DNA of 64,000 nt from a bacterium 210917-DFI.7.65. GTDB lineage: Bacteria; Bacillota; Clostridia; Oscillospirales; Oscillospiraceae. The stretch lies in assembly GCA_020555865.1 (NCBI GenBank), contig JAJCJJ010000007.1, positions 94,449-158,448 on the forward strand, given 5' to 3'. Positions 33,734-42,212 of this stretch are shown in pieces. Position numbers and translations under genes: made by a program. The notes under the pieces were generated by a model that was given only the letters and a program-made list of their open reading frames with translations, did no database searches and was not told the origin of the DNA. How positions within the stretch are numbered: the first letter of the stretch is position 1; each line of letters starts with the position of its first letter.

Positions 33734-34066
33734 ATGGAATCTGTTGAATATTGTAAGTTGGAAATTTTTATCCCGGAGACTCATTTGGAGGCGTTGCAGG
33801 AAGTGCTGCGGGCGGTGGATGCCGGGCATATCGGGCAATACGATTCCTGTTTGTCCTACAGCCGCGTCATCAGCTGCTGGAGGCCGCGGGAAGGCAGCGC
33901 ACCCTATCTGGGGCGTGCGGGGGAAATCAGTGTGGAACCGGAACTGAAAGTGGAAGTGACCTGCCTGCGCGCGCAGGTAGATGAAACGGTAAGAGCGGTG
34001 AAACGTATCCATCCGTATGAAGAACCGGTGATCAATGTGCTGCCCCTGTGGCACACCAGTTTTTAA
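33734..34066 (+). CDS. COG3323 protein (stand-alone NIF3 insert-like domain)
   Basis: A 110-residue protein resembling the PII/CutA-like domain inserted in the NIF3-family protein YqfO, here as a separate protein (COG3323). Family marks: KLEIFIPETHLEALQEVLRAVDAGHIGQYDSCLSYS and the terminal KRIHPYEEPVINVLPL. It is probably a trimeric metal- or ligand-binding protein; the function is unknown. ATG 33734 has AAAAGGGA upstream. No NIF3 core gene is present in this window. Confidence 0.82.
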   Translation: MESVEYCKLEIFIPETHLEALQEVLRAVDAGHIGQYDSCLSYSRVISCWRPREGSAPYLGRAGEISVEPELKVEVTCLRAQVDETVRAVKRIHPYEEPVINVLPLWHTSF

Positions 34067-34135
34067 GCGCCGGATGCCTGATGGAAGAAGGCAGAAAGCG
34101 CAGACATTCTTTTACCGGGGACGTATTGTGTAGAG

Positions 34136-34165
34136 GAAACCGTGTTTTACACGGTTTCTTTTTTT
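34136..34165 (+). terminator. Terminator
   Basis: Stem GAAACCGTG/CACGGTTTC with loop TTTTA, followed by seven T. Confidence 0.9.
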
Positions 34166-34315
34166 GATGGCGTTTCGCGGTAAACGGATGGCGTGAAAGG
34201 GAACCCTGTGCTTGTGTTGATGAAAACAACAGAGCATAGAAAGACAGAGACGGTGCTGTTTGGCAAAGTCGCTAAAAAGAGGGGAGAAGAACTTGTATTT
34301 TTGTCAGAATCGTCG

Positions 34316-34344
34316 TTGCGCACCGTAGAGGCCTGTGGTACAAT
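34316..34344 (+). promoter_or_regulatory. Promoter of the ACT-protein-hom-lysC operon
   Basis: TTGCGC (34316-34321), 17-base spacer, TACAAT (34339-34344). Confidence 0.7.
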
Positions 34345-34386
34345 AAACGTTGTTTGAAATACAAATGCTTTCGAGAGGTGGACAAT

Positions 34387-34827
34387 GTGAGTATTACTCC
34401 CAAGTATTATATTGTGGATGCCAAAGCCCTGCCGGAGGTGTTTTTAAAAGTGGCCGAAGCCAAGCGTATGCTGGAAACCGGCGAGGCGTCCACTGTGGGT
34501 GAGGCGACCCGGCAGGCGGAAGTCAGCCGCAGTGCGTTTTATAAATACAAAGATATGGTTATGCCGTTCAACAATATGCGTTCGGGCCGTATCCTGACAT
34601 TTTATACATTGCTCAAGGATAAGCCGGGTGTATTGTCCACGGTGTTGGCGATTTTTGCCGCCTCCGGCGCCAATATTCTGACAATTAATCAAAGTATTCC
34701 GACCAACGGCTGCGCTGCGGTGACGATTTCGGCAGAAACATCGGATATGACCGAGAGCCTGGAAGAACTGGTTCACCAGGTATCTTCGGAAAATGAGATT
34801 ATCCGCTTTGAAATTTTGGCGGGATAA
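34387..34827 (+). CDS. ACT domain protein (UPF0735, PheB-like)
   Basis: A 146-residue protein with an N-terminal HTH-like segment (ASTVGEATRQAEVSRSAFYKYKDMVMPF) and a C-terminal ACT domain (LTFYTLLKDKPGVLSTVLAIFAASGANILTINQSI), a small-molecule sensor that usually binds amino acids. The family was once called chorismate mutase PheB, but it lacks a proven enzyme activity. GTG 34387 is chosen with GAGAGGTGG upstream; the ATG at 34354 has no site. Leading the hom-lysC operon, it probably senses an aspartate-family or related amino acid. Confidence 0.85.
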   Translation: MSITPKYYIVDAKALPEVFLKVAEAKRMLETGEASTVGEATRQAEVSRSAFYKYKDMVMPFNNMRSGRILTFYTLLKDKPGVLSTVLAIFAASGANILTINQSIPTNGCAAVTISAETSDMTESLEELVHQVSSENEIIRFEILAG

Positions 34828-34852
34828 TGGAAAAAGAGGAGAGAAAGGCGAC

Positions 34853-36055
34853 ATGATTCACATTGCAGTAATGGGCTTCGGTACCGTAGGTGCCGGTGTG
34901 GCAGAGATCCTGCAGACCAACGGCGCGCTGCTGGAAAAACGCTTGGGTGAGGCCGTGGCTCTGAAATATATTTTAGATATCCGGGATTTCCCGGACAGTC
35001 CATTCGGTGCGCTGGTGGTGCATGATTTTGAAACCATCGTCAACGATCCGGAAGTGGACGTGGTGGTGGAAACCATCGGTGGCACAGGCGTTGCATATGA
35101 GTACACCCGGCGTGCGCTGCAGGCGGGCAAACATGTGGTCACCTCCAACAAGGAACTGGTGGCCATTCAGGGGCGGAAACTGCTGGCGCTGGCAGAAGAG
35201 AAAAACATCAATTATCTGTTTGAGGCGTCTGTGGGTGGCGGTATCCCGATCCTGCGGCCCCTGCAGCAGTGTCTGGCCGCCAATGAGATTGAAGAGGTGT
35301 TCGGTATCCTCAACGGCACTACCAATTACATTCTTACCCGCATGGTGCGCTTCGGAATTACATTTGAGGCGGCGCTGAAGGAAGCGCAGGCTATGGGGTA
35401 TGCCGAGCAGGATCCCACCGCCGATGTGGAAGGGCAGGATGCCTGCCGCAAGATCTGTATTCTGGCGGATCTGGCTTTTGGCCGGGAAGTGTTGCCTGAG
35501 CAGGTCCCCAACGAAGGGATTTCCGGCGTCACGCTGCGGGATGTGGAGATCGTGGAACAAGCCGGCTGGCGTGTAAAGCTTCTGGGCCGCGCTGTGCGCC
35601 AGGCAGATGGAAGCGTTTGTGCCTATGTCGCACCGCATCTGGTGGAAGAGCATCATCCCATTGCCGCGGTGGAGGACGTGTTTAATGCGGTGATGGTACG
35701 CGGCAATGCTGTGGGCGAAGTGATGTTTTATGGACCCGGTGCAGGCAAACTGCCCACTGCCAGTGCCGTGGTGGCGGATGTAATCGATGCTGCGCAACAC
35801 CGACAGCAGCGCCGCCGGATCGGCTGGGAAGCCGGCGGAAAGGAAGTCTGCGGTGGTGCTGCAGCGCTGTCCATGCGCTGCTATCTGCGGACGAAAGACG
35901 ACTTGGGCAGGGTGGAAGCGCTGTTCCCGGACTGTGAGATCCTGTCCTCCCAGAAAGGAGAAGTGGCGTTTATCACGCCGAAAATGCCGCTGGAAACGTT
36001 GCGGCAGTGTGCGGAAGCGCTGCAGGTGTGCGCAAAACTTTGTGTACTGGAATGA
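34853..36055 (+). CDS. hom: Homoserine dehydrogenase
   Basis: Reduces aspartate semialdehyde to homoserine with NAD(P)H, the branch to threonine and methionine. The 400-residue protein has the Rossmann loop GFGTVGAG, the TSNKELVA region, the catalytic segment EASVGGGIPILRPLQQ, the INGTTNYIL-type motif (LNGTTNYILTRM) and a C-terminal ACT-like part (LRTKDDLGRVEALFPD). ATG 34853 has GAGGAGAGAAAGG upstream. It lies 25 bases after the ACT-protein gene and upstream of lysC; metA in this window uses its product. Confidence 0.95.
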   Translation: MIHIAVMGFGTVGAGVAEILQTNGALLEKRLGEAVALKYILDIRDFPDSPFGALVVHDFETIVNDPEVDVVVETIGGTGVAYEYTRRALQAGKHVVTSNKELVAIQGRKLLALAEEKNINYLFEASVGGGIPILRPLQQCLAANEIEEVFGILNGTTNYILTRMVRFGITFEAALKEAQAMGYAEQDPTADVEGQDACRKICILADLAFGREVLPEQVPNEGISGVTLRDVEIVEQAGWRVKLLGRAVRQADGSVCAYVAPHLVEEHHPIAAVEDVFNAVMVRGNAVGEVMFYGPGAGKLPTASAVVADVIDAAQHRQQRRRIGWEAGGKEVCGGAAALSMRCYLRTKDDLGRVEALFPDCEILSSQKGEVAFITPKMPLETLRQCAEALQVCAKLCVLE

Positions 36056-36122
36056 GCGGTCTGCGTACAATGGAACAGCAGGATTTTTTCCGAGAGTATA
36101 ACAAGAACAGGAGAGAGCAGGA

Positions 36123-37337
36123 ATGGGTCTGATTGTGCAGAAATTCGGCGGTACGTCCGTGGCCAATGCACAGCGCATAAACCATGTGGCAGATATTATC
36201 GCTAATACATATAAAGCAGGCAATAATGTAATCGTCGTGCTTTCCGCCCAGGGCGACACGACGGATGACCTGATCGAAAAAGCCAACGAGATCAACCCCC
36301 ATGCGTCCCGGCGCGAACTGGATATGCTGCTTTCCACGGGGGAGCAGATCTCCATTGCCCTGTGCGCCATGGCGCTGGAGAAGCGCGGGCTGCCAGTGAT
36401 TTCCCTGGCGGCCTGGCAGGTGGGAATCCAAACCAACAACACTTATAACGATGCCCGGATCCGTAAGGTCGGCAAAGAACGCATCCAATCGGAACTGGAT
36501 AAAAAGAATATCGTTATTGTGGCGGGCTTTCAGGGGGTTAACGCCTACGGTGATGTGACCACCCTGGGCCGCGGTGGATCCGACACCAGCGCCGTGGCGC
36601 TGGCCGCTGCGTTTCATGCGGATTTGTGCCAAATTTATACCGATGTAGACGGCGTATATACAGCCGATCCCCGTGTTGTGCCGGACGCCAAAAAACTGCC
36701 AGAGATCACATACGCCGATATGCTGGAACTGGCTTCCCAGGGCGCGCAGGTGCTTCACAATCGCAGTGTGGAGCTGGCGAAAAAATATCATGTCAATATG
36801 GAAGTGGTTTCCAGCATGGAGAACGTGCCCGGTACAAAAGTCAAGGAGGTAGTCAAAGTGGAAAAGACGAATATCGGCGGCGTAGCCAAAATGGATAATT
36901 TTGTGCGGTTTTCACTGGTCGGTCTGGAGGATCGCCCTGGCGTTGCGTTTAAGGTGTTTTCCCTGCTCAGCCGCAACAGCGTCAATGTGGATATTATTTT
37001 GCAGTCCGTGGGCCGCGACGGTAGCAAGGACATCAGTTTTACCTGCCCCCTGAACAGTTTGGAGGCAGCGAAAAACGTGCTGGAGGAGAATCGCGACGCT
37101 ATCGGCTATTCCTGCATCGAAGTGGATGACCATGTGGCAAAGATCAGCCTGGTCGGCGCGGGCATGATGACCCATGTGGGCGTGGCCTCGGATATGTTTG
37201 AGGCGCTCTACGATGCTGGCATCAATATTCAGATGATTGCTACCTCTGAAATCCGCATTTCCGTTCTGGTCAGCAAAACCGATGCCAACCGTGCGCTGAA
37301 AGTGGTGCATGACAAATTCTTCGGGATCGAAGACTGA
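36123..37337 (+). CDS. lysC: Aspartate kinase
   Basis: Phosphorylates aspartate, the entry step to lysine, threonine and methionine. The 404-residue protein shows KFGGTSVANAQRI, the kinase motif GRGGSDTSAVALAAA, DVDGVYTADPRVV and two C-terminal ACT domains (LEDRPGVAFKVFSLLSRNSVNVDIILQS and LVGAGMMTHVGVASDMFEALYDAGINIQM) for allosteric feedback. It follows hom by 67 bases. No lysine riboswitch is visible in that gap or before the operon. Confidence 0.96.
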   Translation: MGLIVQKFGGTSVANAQRINHVADIIANTYKAGNNVIVVLSAQGDTTDDLIEKANEINPHASRRELDMLLSTGEQISIALCAMALEKRGLPVISLAAWQVGIQTNNTYNDARIRKVGKERIQSELDKKNIVIVAGFQGVNAYGDVTTLGRGGSDTSAVALAAAFHADLCQIYTDVDGVYTADPRVVPDAKKLPEITYADMLELASQGAQVLHNRSVELAKKYHVNMEVVSSMENVPGTKVKEVVKVEKTNIGGVAKMDNFVRFSLVGLEDRPGVAFKVFSLLSRNSVNVDIILQSVGRDGSKDISFTCPLNSLEAAKNVLEENRDAIGYSCIEVDDHVAKISLVGAGMMTHVGVASDMFEALYDAGINIQMIATSEIRISVLVSKTDANRALKVVHDKFFGIED

Positions 37338-37410
37338 GTGGTCTAAGCGTGTCTGATGCAAGAACACCTTTGTTTTTGCAAAGAGTACAGGGAATTTTGG
37401 AACAGAGTCT

Positions 37411-37438
37411 TTGATTTTGCAAAGCAGCGTGTTATACT
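37411..37438 (+). promoter_or_regulatory. Promoter of the Sel1-repeat gene
   Basis: TTGATT (37411-37416), 16-base spacer, TATACT (37433-37438). The spacer and -10 lie within the left arm of a long inverted repeat. Confidence 0.6.
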
Positions 37439-37464
37439 ATCCGTACAGTATAACGCGCTGCTTT
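37421..37464 (+). terminator. Long hairpin: lysC terminator overlapping the next promoter
   Basis: Eighteen-base arms at 37421-37438 and 37447-37464 (AAAGCAGCG start, one G-T mismatch) with an 8-base loop and a T-rich tail. The left arm contains the -10 box, and the right arm lies on the start site of the Sel1 gene. It can end lysC transcription and could also be an operator. Confidence 0.65.
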
Positions 37465-37497
37465 TCTTTGGGGAAAGTGCAGGAAGGAGCATGAGGT

Positions 37498-39837
37498 ATG
37501 ATTTATCGCTGCAGCAGTAAGGACTGCGGATACTGGTGTGAGGGCGAAATGCTGGAAGGCGCCGCCTGTCCGTGGTGCGGCAAGGAACTGTTGCGTGCGG
37601 AGGAAAAGAACATGAGCGGCGACGATTGGGCGGCCCTGGGCGGTTTCTGGTCCGAGCAGGGCGCAAAAGGGAAGACGCGAATGGCCGAGTGTTTCCGGAA
37701 AGCCGCCTATCTCGGCAGCGCTTGGGGCACCTGCAATCTGGGTATCTGTATGGAGCAGGGCGATGGCGTGGAGCGGAACCCGGAGCAGGCGTTTTGGCTG
37801 TACAGCCAGGCGATGGAAATGGGTAGCCTGAACGCTGTATGCTGCCTGGGCGTTTGCTATGAATGCGGTGTCGGCACGGAAAAAAATCTGGAACATGCCG
37901 TGGCGTTGTACCACAAGGCTGCTAAATATGGCTCTCCCCGTGCGCAGATGCTGTTGGCCAGGGCCTATTATACCGGCCGCGGCACTGCGGAGGATCGGGA
38001 AAAATCCATGTTCTGGCTGAAATCTGCAGCGTATCAGCGATACGGCGATGCTATGCATCGCTTAGGTGTATGCTATGAATACGGCGACGGCGTACAGCAG
38101 GACTGGACGCGGGCCGCCCGCTGGTTCCGCGAGGCTGCGGAGGATGGCGTTGGCGCAGCTATGACGGACATCGGCTATTGCTATGAGCGCGGCTACGGCG
38201 TGGAGCAGGACTGGAAACAAGCGGTGTCCTGGTATCGAAAGGCTGCAGCGGCAGGACAAAGTGTGGGGATGACGAACCTGGGCTGGTGTTTCGAGAGCGG
38301 ACAGGGCATCCGTCAGAGCTGGGAGCGGGCGGTTTATTGGTACCGCCGGGCCGCAGAGTTGGACGACACCCGCGCCATGGGGAATTTGGCCTGGTGTTAT
38401 GATAACGGAAAAGGGCTGGAAAAAGACAGCGCTGCCGCAGCCCAATGGTATTTGCGCGGCGCGGAGCTGGAGGATGAGCGGTGCATTTACTGCACGGCAT
38501 GGAATTACGAATACGGCGACGGTGTGGCGCAGGATCTGGAACAAGCGGTTTTCTGGTACTGCAAGGGCGCGGCGGCTGGCGAACGACGGTGTATGAACAA
38601 TTTGGGCTGTTGCTATGAGCGCGGCACCGGTGTGGCGCAGGATTTTTCTGCCGCTGTGCAATGGTATCGCCGCAGCGCTGAGGCAGGCTATGATGAGGCC
38701 ATGGCCAATTTGGGCTACTGCTATGAAGCGGGCCGCGGCGTGGAACAAAGCTGGCCGGAGGCGATTCGGTGGTACGAAAAAGCCGCCGAGGCAGGAAACG
38801 GCCGCGCCATGGGAAATCTTGCCTGGTGCTACGACAGCGGTCAGGGTGTAGAACATAATGCAGAGGAAGCTGTGCGCTGGTATCGTGCCGGCGTGCAGGC
38901 GGGAAATCTTCGCTGCATGCACAACCTGGGCTGCTGCTATGAACATGGCGAAGGCGTGGAAAAAAATATGGAAGAGGCGCTCTGCCTGTACCGCGCGGCG
39001 GCAGAGGGCGGATATGTGTATTCCATGTATGCACTGGGAACCTGCTGTGAACGGGGCATAGGCATGGATGCGGACCTGGAACAGGCTGTAATTTGGTTTG
39101 AGCAGGCCGCCTCCGGCGGCATGGCAAAAGCCATGTATTGGCTGGGGCGTCATTACGCATTTGGTACGGGCATAGAGCGTGACCTTTCCAAAGCGATTGC
39201 ATGGTATAAAAAAGCTGCGGAAGCAGGGTATGGTGACGCCATGTTCAGCTTGGGCTGGCTATACAGCCAGGGGACAGATCTGCAGCCGGATTATCCGCAG
39301 GCGGTTTACTGGTATGAAAAAGCGGCAGACGCAGGGATCGACGCGGCTATGAACAATCTCGGAGAACTGTATGCACAGGGCCTGGGTGTGGAGCGGGATC
39401 TGGACAAGGCCATGGAGCTGTACCGTCGTGCGTCGGAGCGGGGCAATGCCATGGCGTATTACAATATGGGCTGGTATATGGAGCAGGCCGGTGAGCTGGA
39501 CGAAGCGCTGCGCCATTACCGCAAGGCAGCCGACGGCAACGATGACAGCGCCTGGTGGGCGCTGGGCCGGTTTTATGAAAACGGCGTCTGCGTGCCGCAG
39601 GATGAGCGGCAGGCGCACAGCTGCTATGCGCGCGGTGAATCCTTGGGCAGTGTGAAGTGCAAGATGCGCTTGGCTCGTTGCAAACTCCTGGGCATTGGTA
39701 CACGGAAGGCAAAGAAACAGGGCCTTGCCTTGTGCCGTACGGCGCTGGAGGAAGCCATGAACAGCGAAGAAAAAGAAGATTACGGCTATGCAGCCGAGGT
39801 GGCCCTGCTGGAGCGCACCATTGCAGAGAACGAATAA
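37498..39837 (+). CDS. Large Sel1-repeat protein with N-terminal zinc ribbon
   Basis: A 779-residue protein. Residues 1-30 hold five cysteines (5, 10, 14, 24, 27), probably a zinc ribbon. From about residue 42 to 745 run some 19-20 Sel1-type TPR repeats of 36 residues, with the pattern AM-NLG-CYE-G-GV--D---AV-WYRKAAE-G; the last few are shorter or degenerate. Such solenoids are protein-protein scaffolds. There is no signal peptide or membrane helix, so it is likely cytoplasmic. Its own promoter sits in a hairpin, and a strong terminator follows it. The partner is unknown. Confidence 0.9.
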   Translation: MIYRCSSKDCGYWCEGEMLEGAACPWCGKELLRAEEKNMSGDDWAALGGFWSEQGAKGKTRMAECFRKAAYLGSAWGTCNLGICMEQGDGVERNPEQAFWLYSQAMEMGSLNAVCCLGVCYECGVGTEKNLEHAVALYHKAAKYGSPRAQMLLARAYYTGRGTAEDREKSMFWLKSAAYQRYGDAMHRLGVCYEYGDGVQQDWTRAARWFREAAEDGVGAAMTDIGYCYERGYGVEQDWKQAVSWYRKAAAAGQSVGMTNLGWCFESGQGIRQSWERAVYWYRRAAELDDTRAMGNLAWCYDNGKGLEKDSAAAAQWYLRGAELEDERCIYCTAWNYEYGDGVAQDLEQAVFWYCKGAAAGERRCMNNLGCCYERGTGVAQDFSAAVQWYRRSAEAGYDEAMANLGYCYEAGRGVEQSWPEAIRWYEKAAEAGNGRAMGNLAWCYDSGQGVEHNAEEAVRWYRAGVQAGNLRCMHNLGCCYEHGEGVEKNMEEALCLYRAAAEGGYVYSMYALGTCCERGIGMDADLEQAVIWFEQAASGGMAKAMYWLGRHYAFGTGIERDLSKAIAWYKKAAEAGYGDAMFSLGWLYSQGTDLQPDYPQAVYWYEKAADAGIDAAMNNLGELYAQGLGVERDLDKAMELYRRASERGNAMAYYNMGWYMEQAGELDEALRHYRKAADGNDDSAWWALGRFYENGVCVPQDERQAHSCYARGESLGSVKCKMRLARCKLLGIGTRKAKKQGLALCRTALEEAMNSEEKEDYGYAAEVALLERTIAENE

Positions 39838-39839
39838 AG

Positions 39840-39873
39840 AAACGGGGGGACCGCGTAGCGGTCCCCCCGTTTT
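39840..39873 (+). terminator. Terminator after the Sel1-repeat gene
   Basis: Perfect 14-base arms (AAACGGGGGGACCG and complement) with loop CGTAG, followed by TTTTC. Confidence 0.9.
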
Positions 39874-39927
39874 CAGTTCTCTTTTGAAACACCGGCGCAT
39901 AAACTCCGAAACAGGAGGAGGGAGTTT

Positions 39928-40452
39928 ATGGATCGATCTATGCGCCAGTGCGGCGGTATTTTTCTGACTACAGTGGCCATCGCCGTGGCGCTGCGCTGTG
40001 CCTGGGAGGTCTGGCCGGGAACGCTTTTGGGATTGTTTGCACCGCAGAACACCAGTGTGTGGGAACTGTCGAAAATTGGGCTGTGGCCCGGCATTGCCGC
40101 TGCGGTGCTCTATCATGTGCCGCTGCGGGATAAAAGCAGTTTATGCGCGTATCTGATGGTGCCGGCGGCGCTTCCGGTGGCGTTGCTGTTTGTGTACTGG
40201 TTTTTGCGCATGGTCTGCGGCATTTGCAGCGCTCTTGTGGATGTGGTAGTTTGGATATGCCTGCTGGCGGTGGGCGAGGCAACGGCCCATTCCGTCCGTC
40301 AGACGGCCTTTGCCGGACGGGCGCTGCCTATGGTGGGTATGCTGCTGCTGATCTGGGCGTTTTCCTACACTTTGTTTTCCCTGCATGGGGCGGATCTGCC
40401 GATTTTCACAGAAACGATGCTGTCTCTGCCGGAGGCATGGGCTGTATGGTGA
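39928..40452 (+). CDS. Predicted membrane protein of unknown function
   Basis: A 174-residue protein with four or five hydrophobic segments: FLTTVAIAVALRCAWEV, IGLWPGIAAAVLYHV, YLMVPAALPVALLFVYWFLRMV, VDVVVWICLLAVGEA and ALPMVGMLLLIWAFSYTLF. I do not recognise a family. GGAGGAGGGAG precedes the ATG, and terminators lie on both sides, so it is a separate unit; no clear promoter was found in the 55 bases between the upstream terminator and the start. Confidence 0.75.
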   Translation: MDRSMRQCGGIFLTTVAIAVALRCAWEVWPGTLLGLFAPQNTSVWELSKIGLWPGIAAAVLYHVPLRDKSSLCAYLMVPAALPVALLFVYWFLRMVCGICSALVDVVVWICLLAVGEATAHSVRQTAFAGRALPMVGMLLLIWAFSYTLFSLHGADLPIFTETMLSLPEAWAVW

Positions 40453-40458
40453 AATGAA

Positions 40459-40487
40459 AAAAGCGCGCCTGTACAAGGCGCGCTTTT
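40459..40487. terminator. Bidirectional terminator
   Basis: Stem AAAAGCGCGCC/GGCGCGCTTTT with a 7-base loop between the convergent membrane-protein and queH genes. Confidence 0.88.
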
Positions 40488-40596
40488 CAATTGTATACAA
40501 CGGATATAAAGAAGCGTCATGGAACACCTGCTGAGCCATGGAACTCTGTGACCGAAAAATGCTCCTACGTACACTGTAAACAGTTTTTGCGATGAT

Positions 40597-41175
40597 TCAT
40601 GGCTCGGGAAAGTGAACCATGGTGTTTTTTTTATCTCGGGCAATGGCTTTGGCGTAACGATCCTCTTCGCTGAAAATGCAACCGCAGTATTTTTGCATGT
40701 AAAAGCCCAGGGCTTTGGCTTTTTCGTGGCCATCCCAAAAGCCGGGGCGGAAATCGCGGTAGAGGAACGGAACGCCGTATTTATGCGCTGCGGTTTCGCC
40801 CAGCGTACGGATCAGTTCGTGATCCTGATAAGGGGAGATGAGCAGCGTGGTGGAAAAACTGTCAAAGCCATTTTCTGCGGCATAGCGGGCGGTGCGGTCC
40901 AGACGGCAGGCATAGCAATAGCGGCAGCGGTGGTCGATGTCGGCTGCCACAGCCTGTACAAAAGGCCGCAGGCCATAGTCCTCGTCCACCACCAGGGCCA
41001 TGGAGATAGTGGGCGCATAGGATACGAGCGTGTCCCGCCGGGCTTTGTATTCCTGGTAAGGGTGGATAGTGGGGTTGTACCAATATGCGGTGGGCTCGAT
41101 ACCCTTGCCCCGCAGGTCTTCGATGCAGCGCACCGAGCAGGGGGCGCAGCAACAGTGCAGCAGTGTGTTCGGCAT
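40597..41175 (-). CDS. queH: Epoxyqueuosine reductase QueH
   Basis: QueH (formerly DUF208) reduces epoxyqueuosine to queuosine in tRNA, the last step of queuosine synthesis. The 192-residue protein begins LLHCCCAPC and carries CRYCYACRLDRTA and QKYCGCIFSEEDR, supplying the cysteines for its iron-sulfur and metal sites. ATG 41175 is used because AAGGAG is placed upstream; the longer frame to 41235 crosses the promoter. No other queuosine gene lies in this window. Confidence 0.93.
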   Translation of the reverse strand: MPNTLLHCCCAPCSVRCIEDLRGKGIEPTAYWYNPTIHPYQEYKARRDTLVSYAPTISMALVVDEDYGLRPFVQAVAADIDHRCRYCYACRLDRTARYAAENGFDSFSTTLLISPYQDHELIRTLGETAAHKYGVPFLYRDFRPGFWDGHEKAKALGFYMQKYCGCIFSEEDRYAKAIARDKKNTMVHFPEP

Positions 41176-41206
41176 GGGAAAAGACTCCTTGCAATGGTTT
41201 TTCTTT

Positions 41207-41235
41207 ATCCTATCACACCGAAAAACTCCTGGCAA
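41207..41235 (-). promoter_or_regulatory. Promoter of queH
   Basis: On the minus strand TTGCCA (41235-41230), 17-base spacer, TAGGAT (41212-41207). Confidence 0.55.
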
Positions 41236-41249
41236 GGGTGGAATTTGCG

Positions 41250-41284
41250 TTGACGTGTTCGGCGGATTTGTAGTATAATACTAC
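41250..41284 (+). promoter_or_regulatory. Promoter of the methyltransferase-led run, with a palindrome over the -10 box
   Basis: TTGACG (41250-41255), 18-base spacer, TATAAT (41274-41279). The -10 is centred in the perfect 15-base palindrome GTAGTATAATACTAC (41270-41284), a possible operator. Confidence 0.7.
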
Positions 41285-41330
41285 GATATGATGCCCTTAC
41301 TATAGATAAGATCAAGGAGAACGAACGACG

Positions 41331-42197
41331 ATGTGGATCGCGGAGAATTGGAAGGATTATGAACTGCTGGACTGTGGCGATGGCGAGAAACTGGAGCGCT
41401 GGGGACGGCAGATCCTGGTGCGCCCGGACCCCCAAGCCATATGGGAAGCGCCCCGGCGCAGCAGTGCCTGGCAGAACCCGGATGCCCGTTATCTCCGGTC
41501 CAATACCGGCGGCGGGCATTGGGAGCGGCGCAAGCTTCCGGAGCAGTGGACGGTGCAGTACGGAGAGCTGACGTTCAATGTTAAGCCCATGAATTTTAAG
41601 CATACGGGCCTGTTTCCCGAACAGGCGGTCAACTGGGATTTTGTCATGGAGAAAATTCGCCGTGCCGGGCGGCCGATTCAGGTACTCAATTTGTTTGCCT
41701 ATACCGGTGGGGCCACCGTGGCCTGTGCGGCGGCGGGAGCCAGCGTCTGCCATGTCGATGCAGCCAAAGGCATGGTGGCCTGGGCGAAAGAGAACGCCCG
41801 CTCGTCCGGTTTGGCGGATGCGCCCATTCGCTGGATCGTGGATGACTGCGCGAAATTCGTGGAGCGGGAGATCCGCCGGGGCCGCCGGTACGATGCCATT
41901 ATCATGGATCCGCCTTCTTACGGCCGGGGTCCTTCCGGAGAGGTGTGGAAGCTGGAGCAGAACCTGTATCCTTTCGTCAAACTCTGCGCTGGGGTACTTT
42001 CGGACGATCCGCTGTTTGTGATTCTCAATTCCTATACAACGGGTTTGGCGCCTTCGGTGCTGGGCTATATTCTGAACCTTCTGGTGAGCGGAACCTACGG
42101 GGGCCATACGGAATGTGCGGAGCTGGGCCTGCCCGTCACCGAAACGGGCATGGCACTGCCCTGCGGCGCTACGGGTCGCTGGATCGCGGACGATTAA
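41331..42197 (+). CDS. SAM-dependent methyltransferase, RlmI/RlmK-like
   Basis: A 288-residue class I methyltransferase resembling the catalytic half of 23S rRNA m5C methyltransferases such as RlmI. The SAM loop is LNLFAYTGGATVACAAAGASVCHVDAAKG; the substrate motif is MDPPSYGRG. The N-terminal PUA domain of full RlmI is absent, so the RNA target is uncertain. AAGGAG stands upstream of the ATG. It is the first gene of a long plus-strand run; the ECF genes follow after 15 bases. Confidence 0.85.
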   Translation: MWIAENWKDYELLDCGDGEKLERWGRQILVRPDPQAIWEAPRRSSAWQNPDARYLRSNTGGGHWERRKLPEQWTVQYGELTFNVKPMNFKHTGLFPEQAVNWDFVMEKIRRAGRPIQVLNLFAYTGGATVACAAAGASVCHVDAAKGMVAWAKENARSSGLADAPIRWIVDDCAKFVEREIRRGRRYDAIIMDPPSYGRGPSGEVWKLEQNLYPFVKLCAGVLSDDPLFVILNSYTTGLAPSVLGYILNLLVSGTYGGHTECAELGLPVTETGMALPCGATGRWIADD

Positions 42198-42212
42198 CGG
42201 AGCGGAATAAGA

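Larger units (their letters stand above)
34067..34386 (+). other. Intergenic region between the COG3323 and ACT-protein genes
   Basis: A 320-base gap that holds a terminator (34136-34165), then about 150 bases without a recognisable feature, then the promoter at 34316-34344. No reading frame looks coding. Confidence 0.5.

Noticed and set aside
36056..36122. Lysine riboswitch before aspartate kinase
   Set aside because: Only 67 bases between hom and lysC and no riboswitch-like helices; none upstream of the operon either.
37820..39600. Periodic DNA similarity every 108 bases
   Set aside because: Explained by the 36-residue Sel1 protein repeats.
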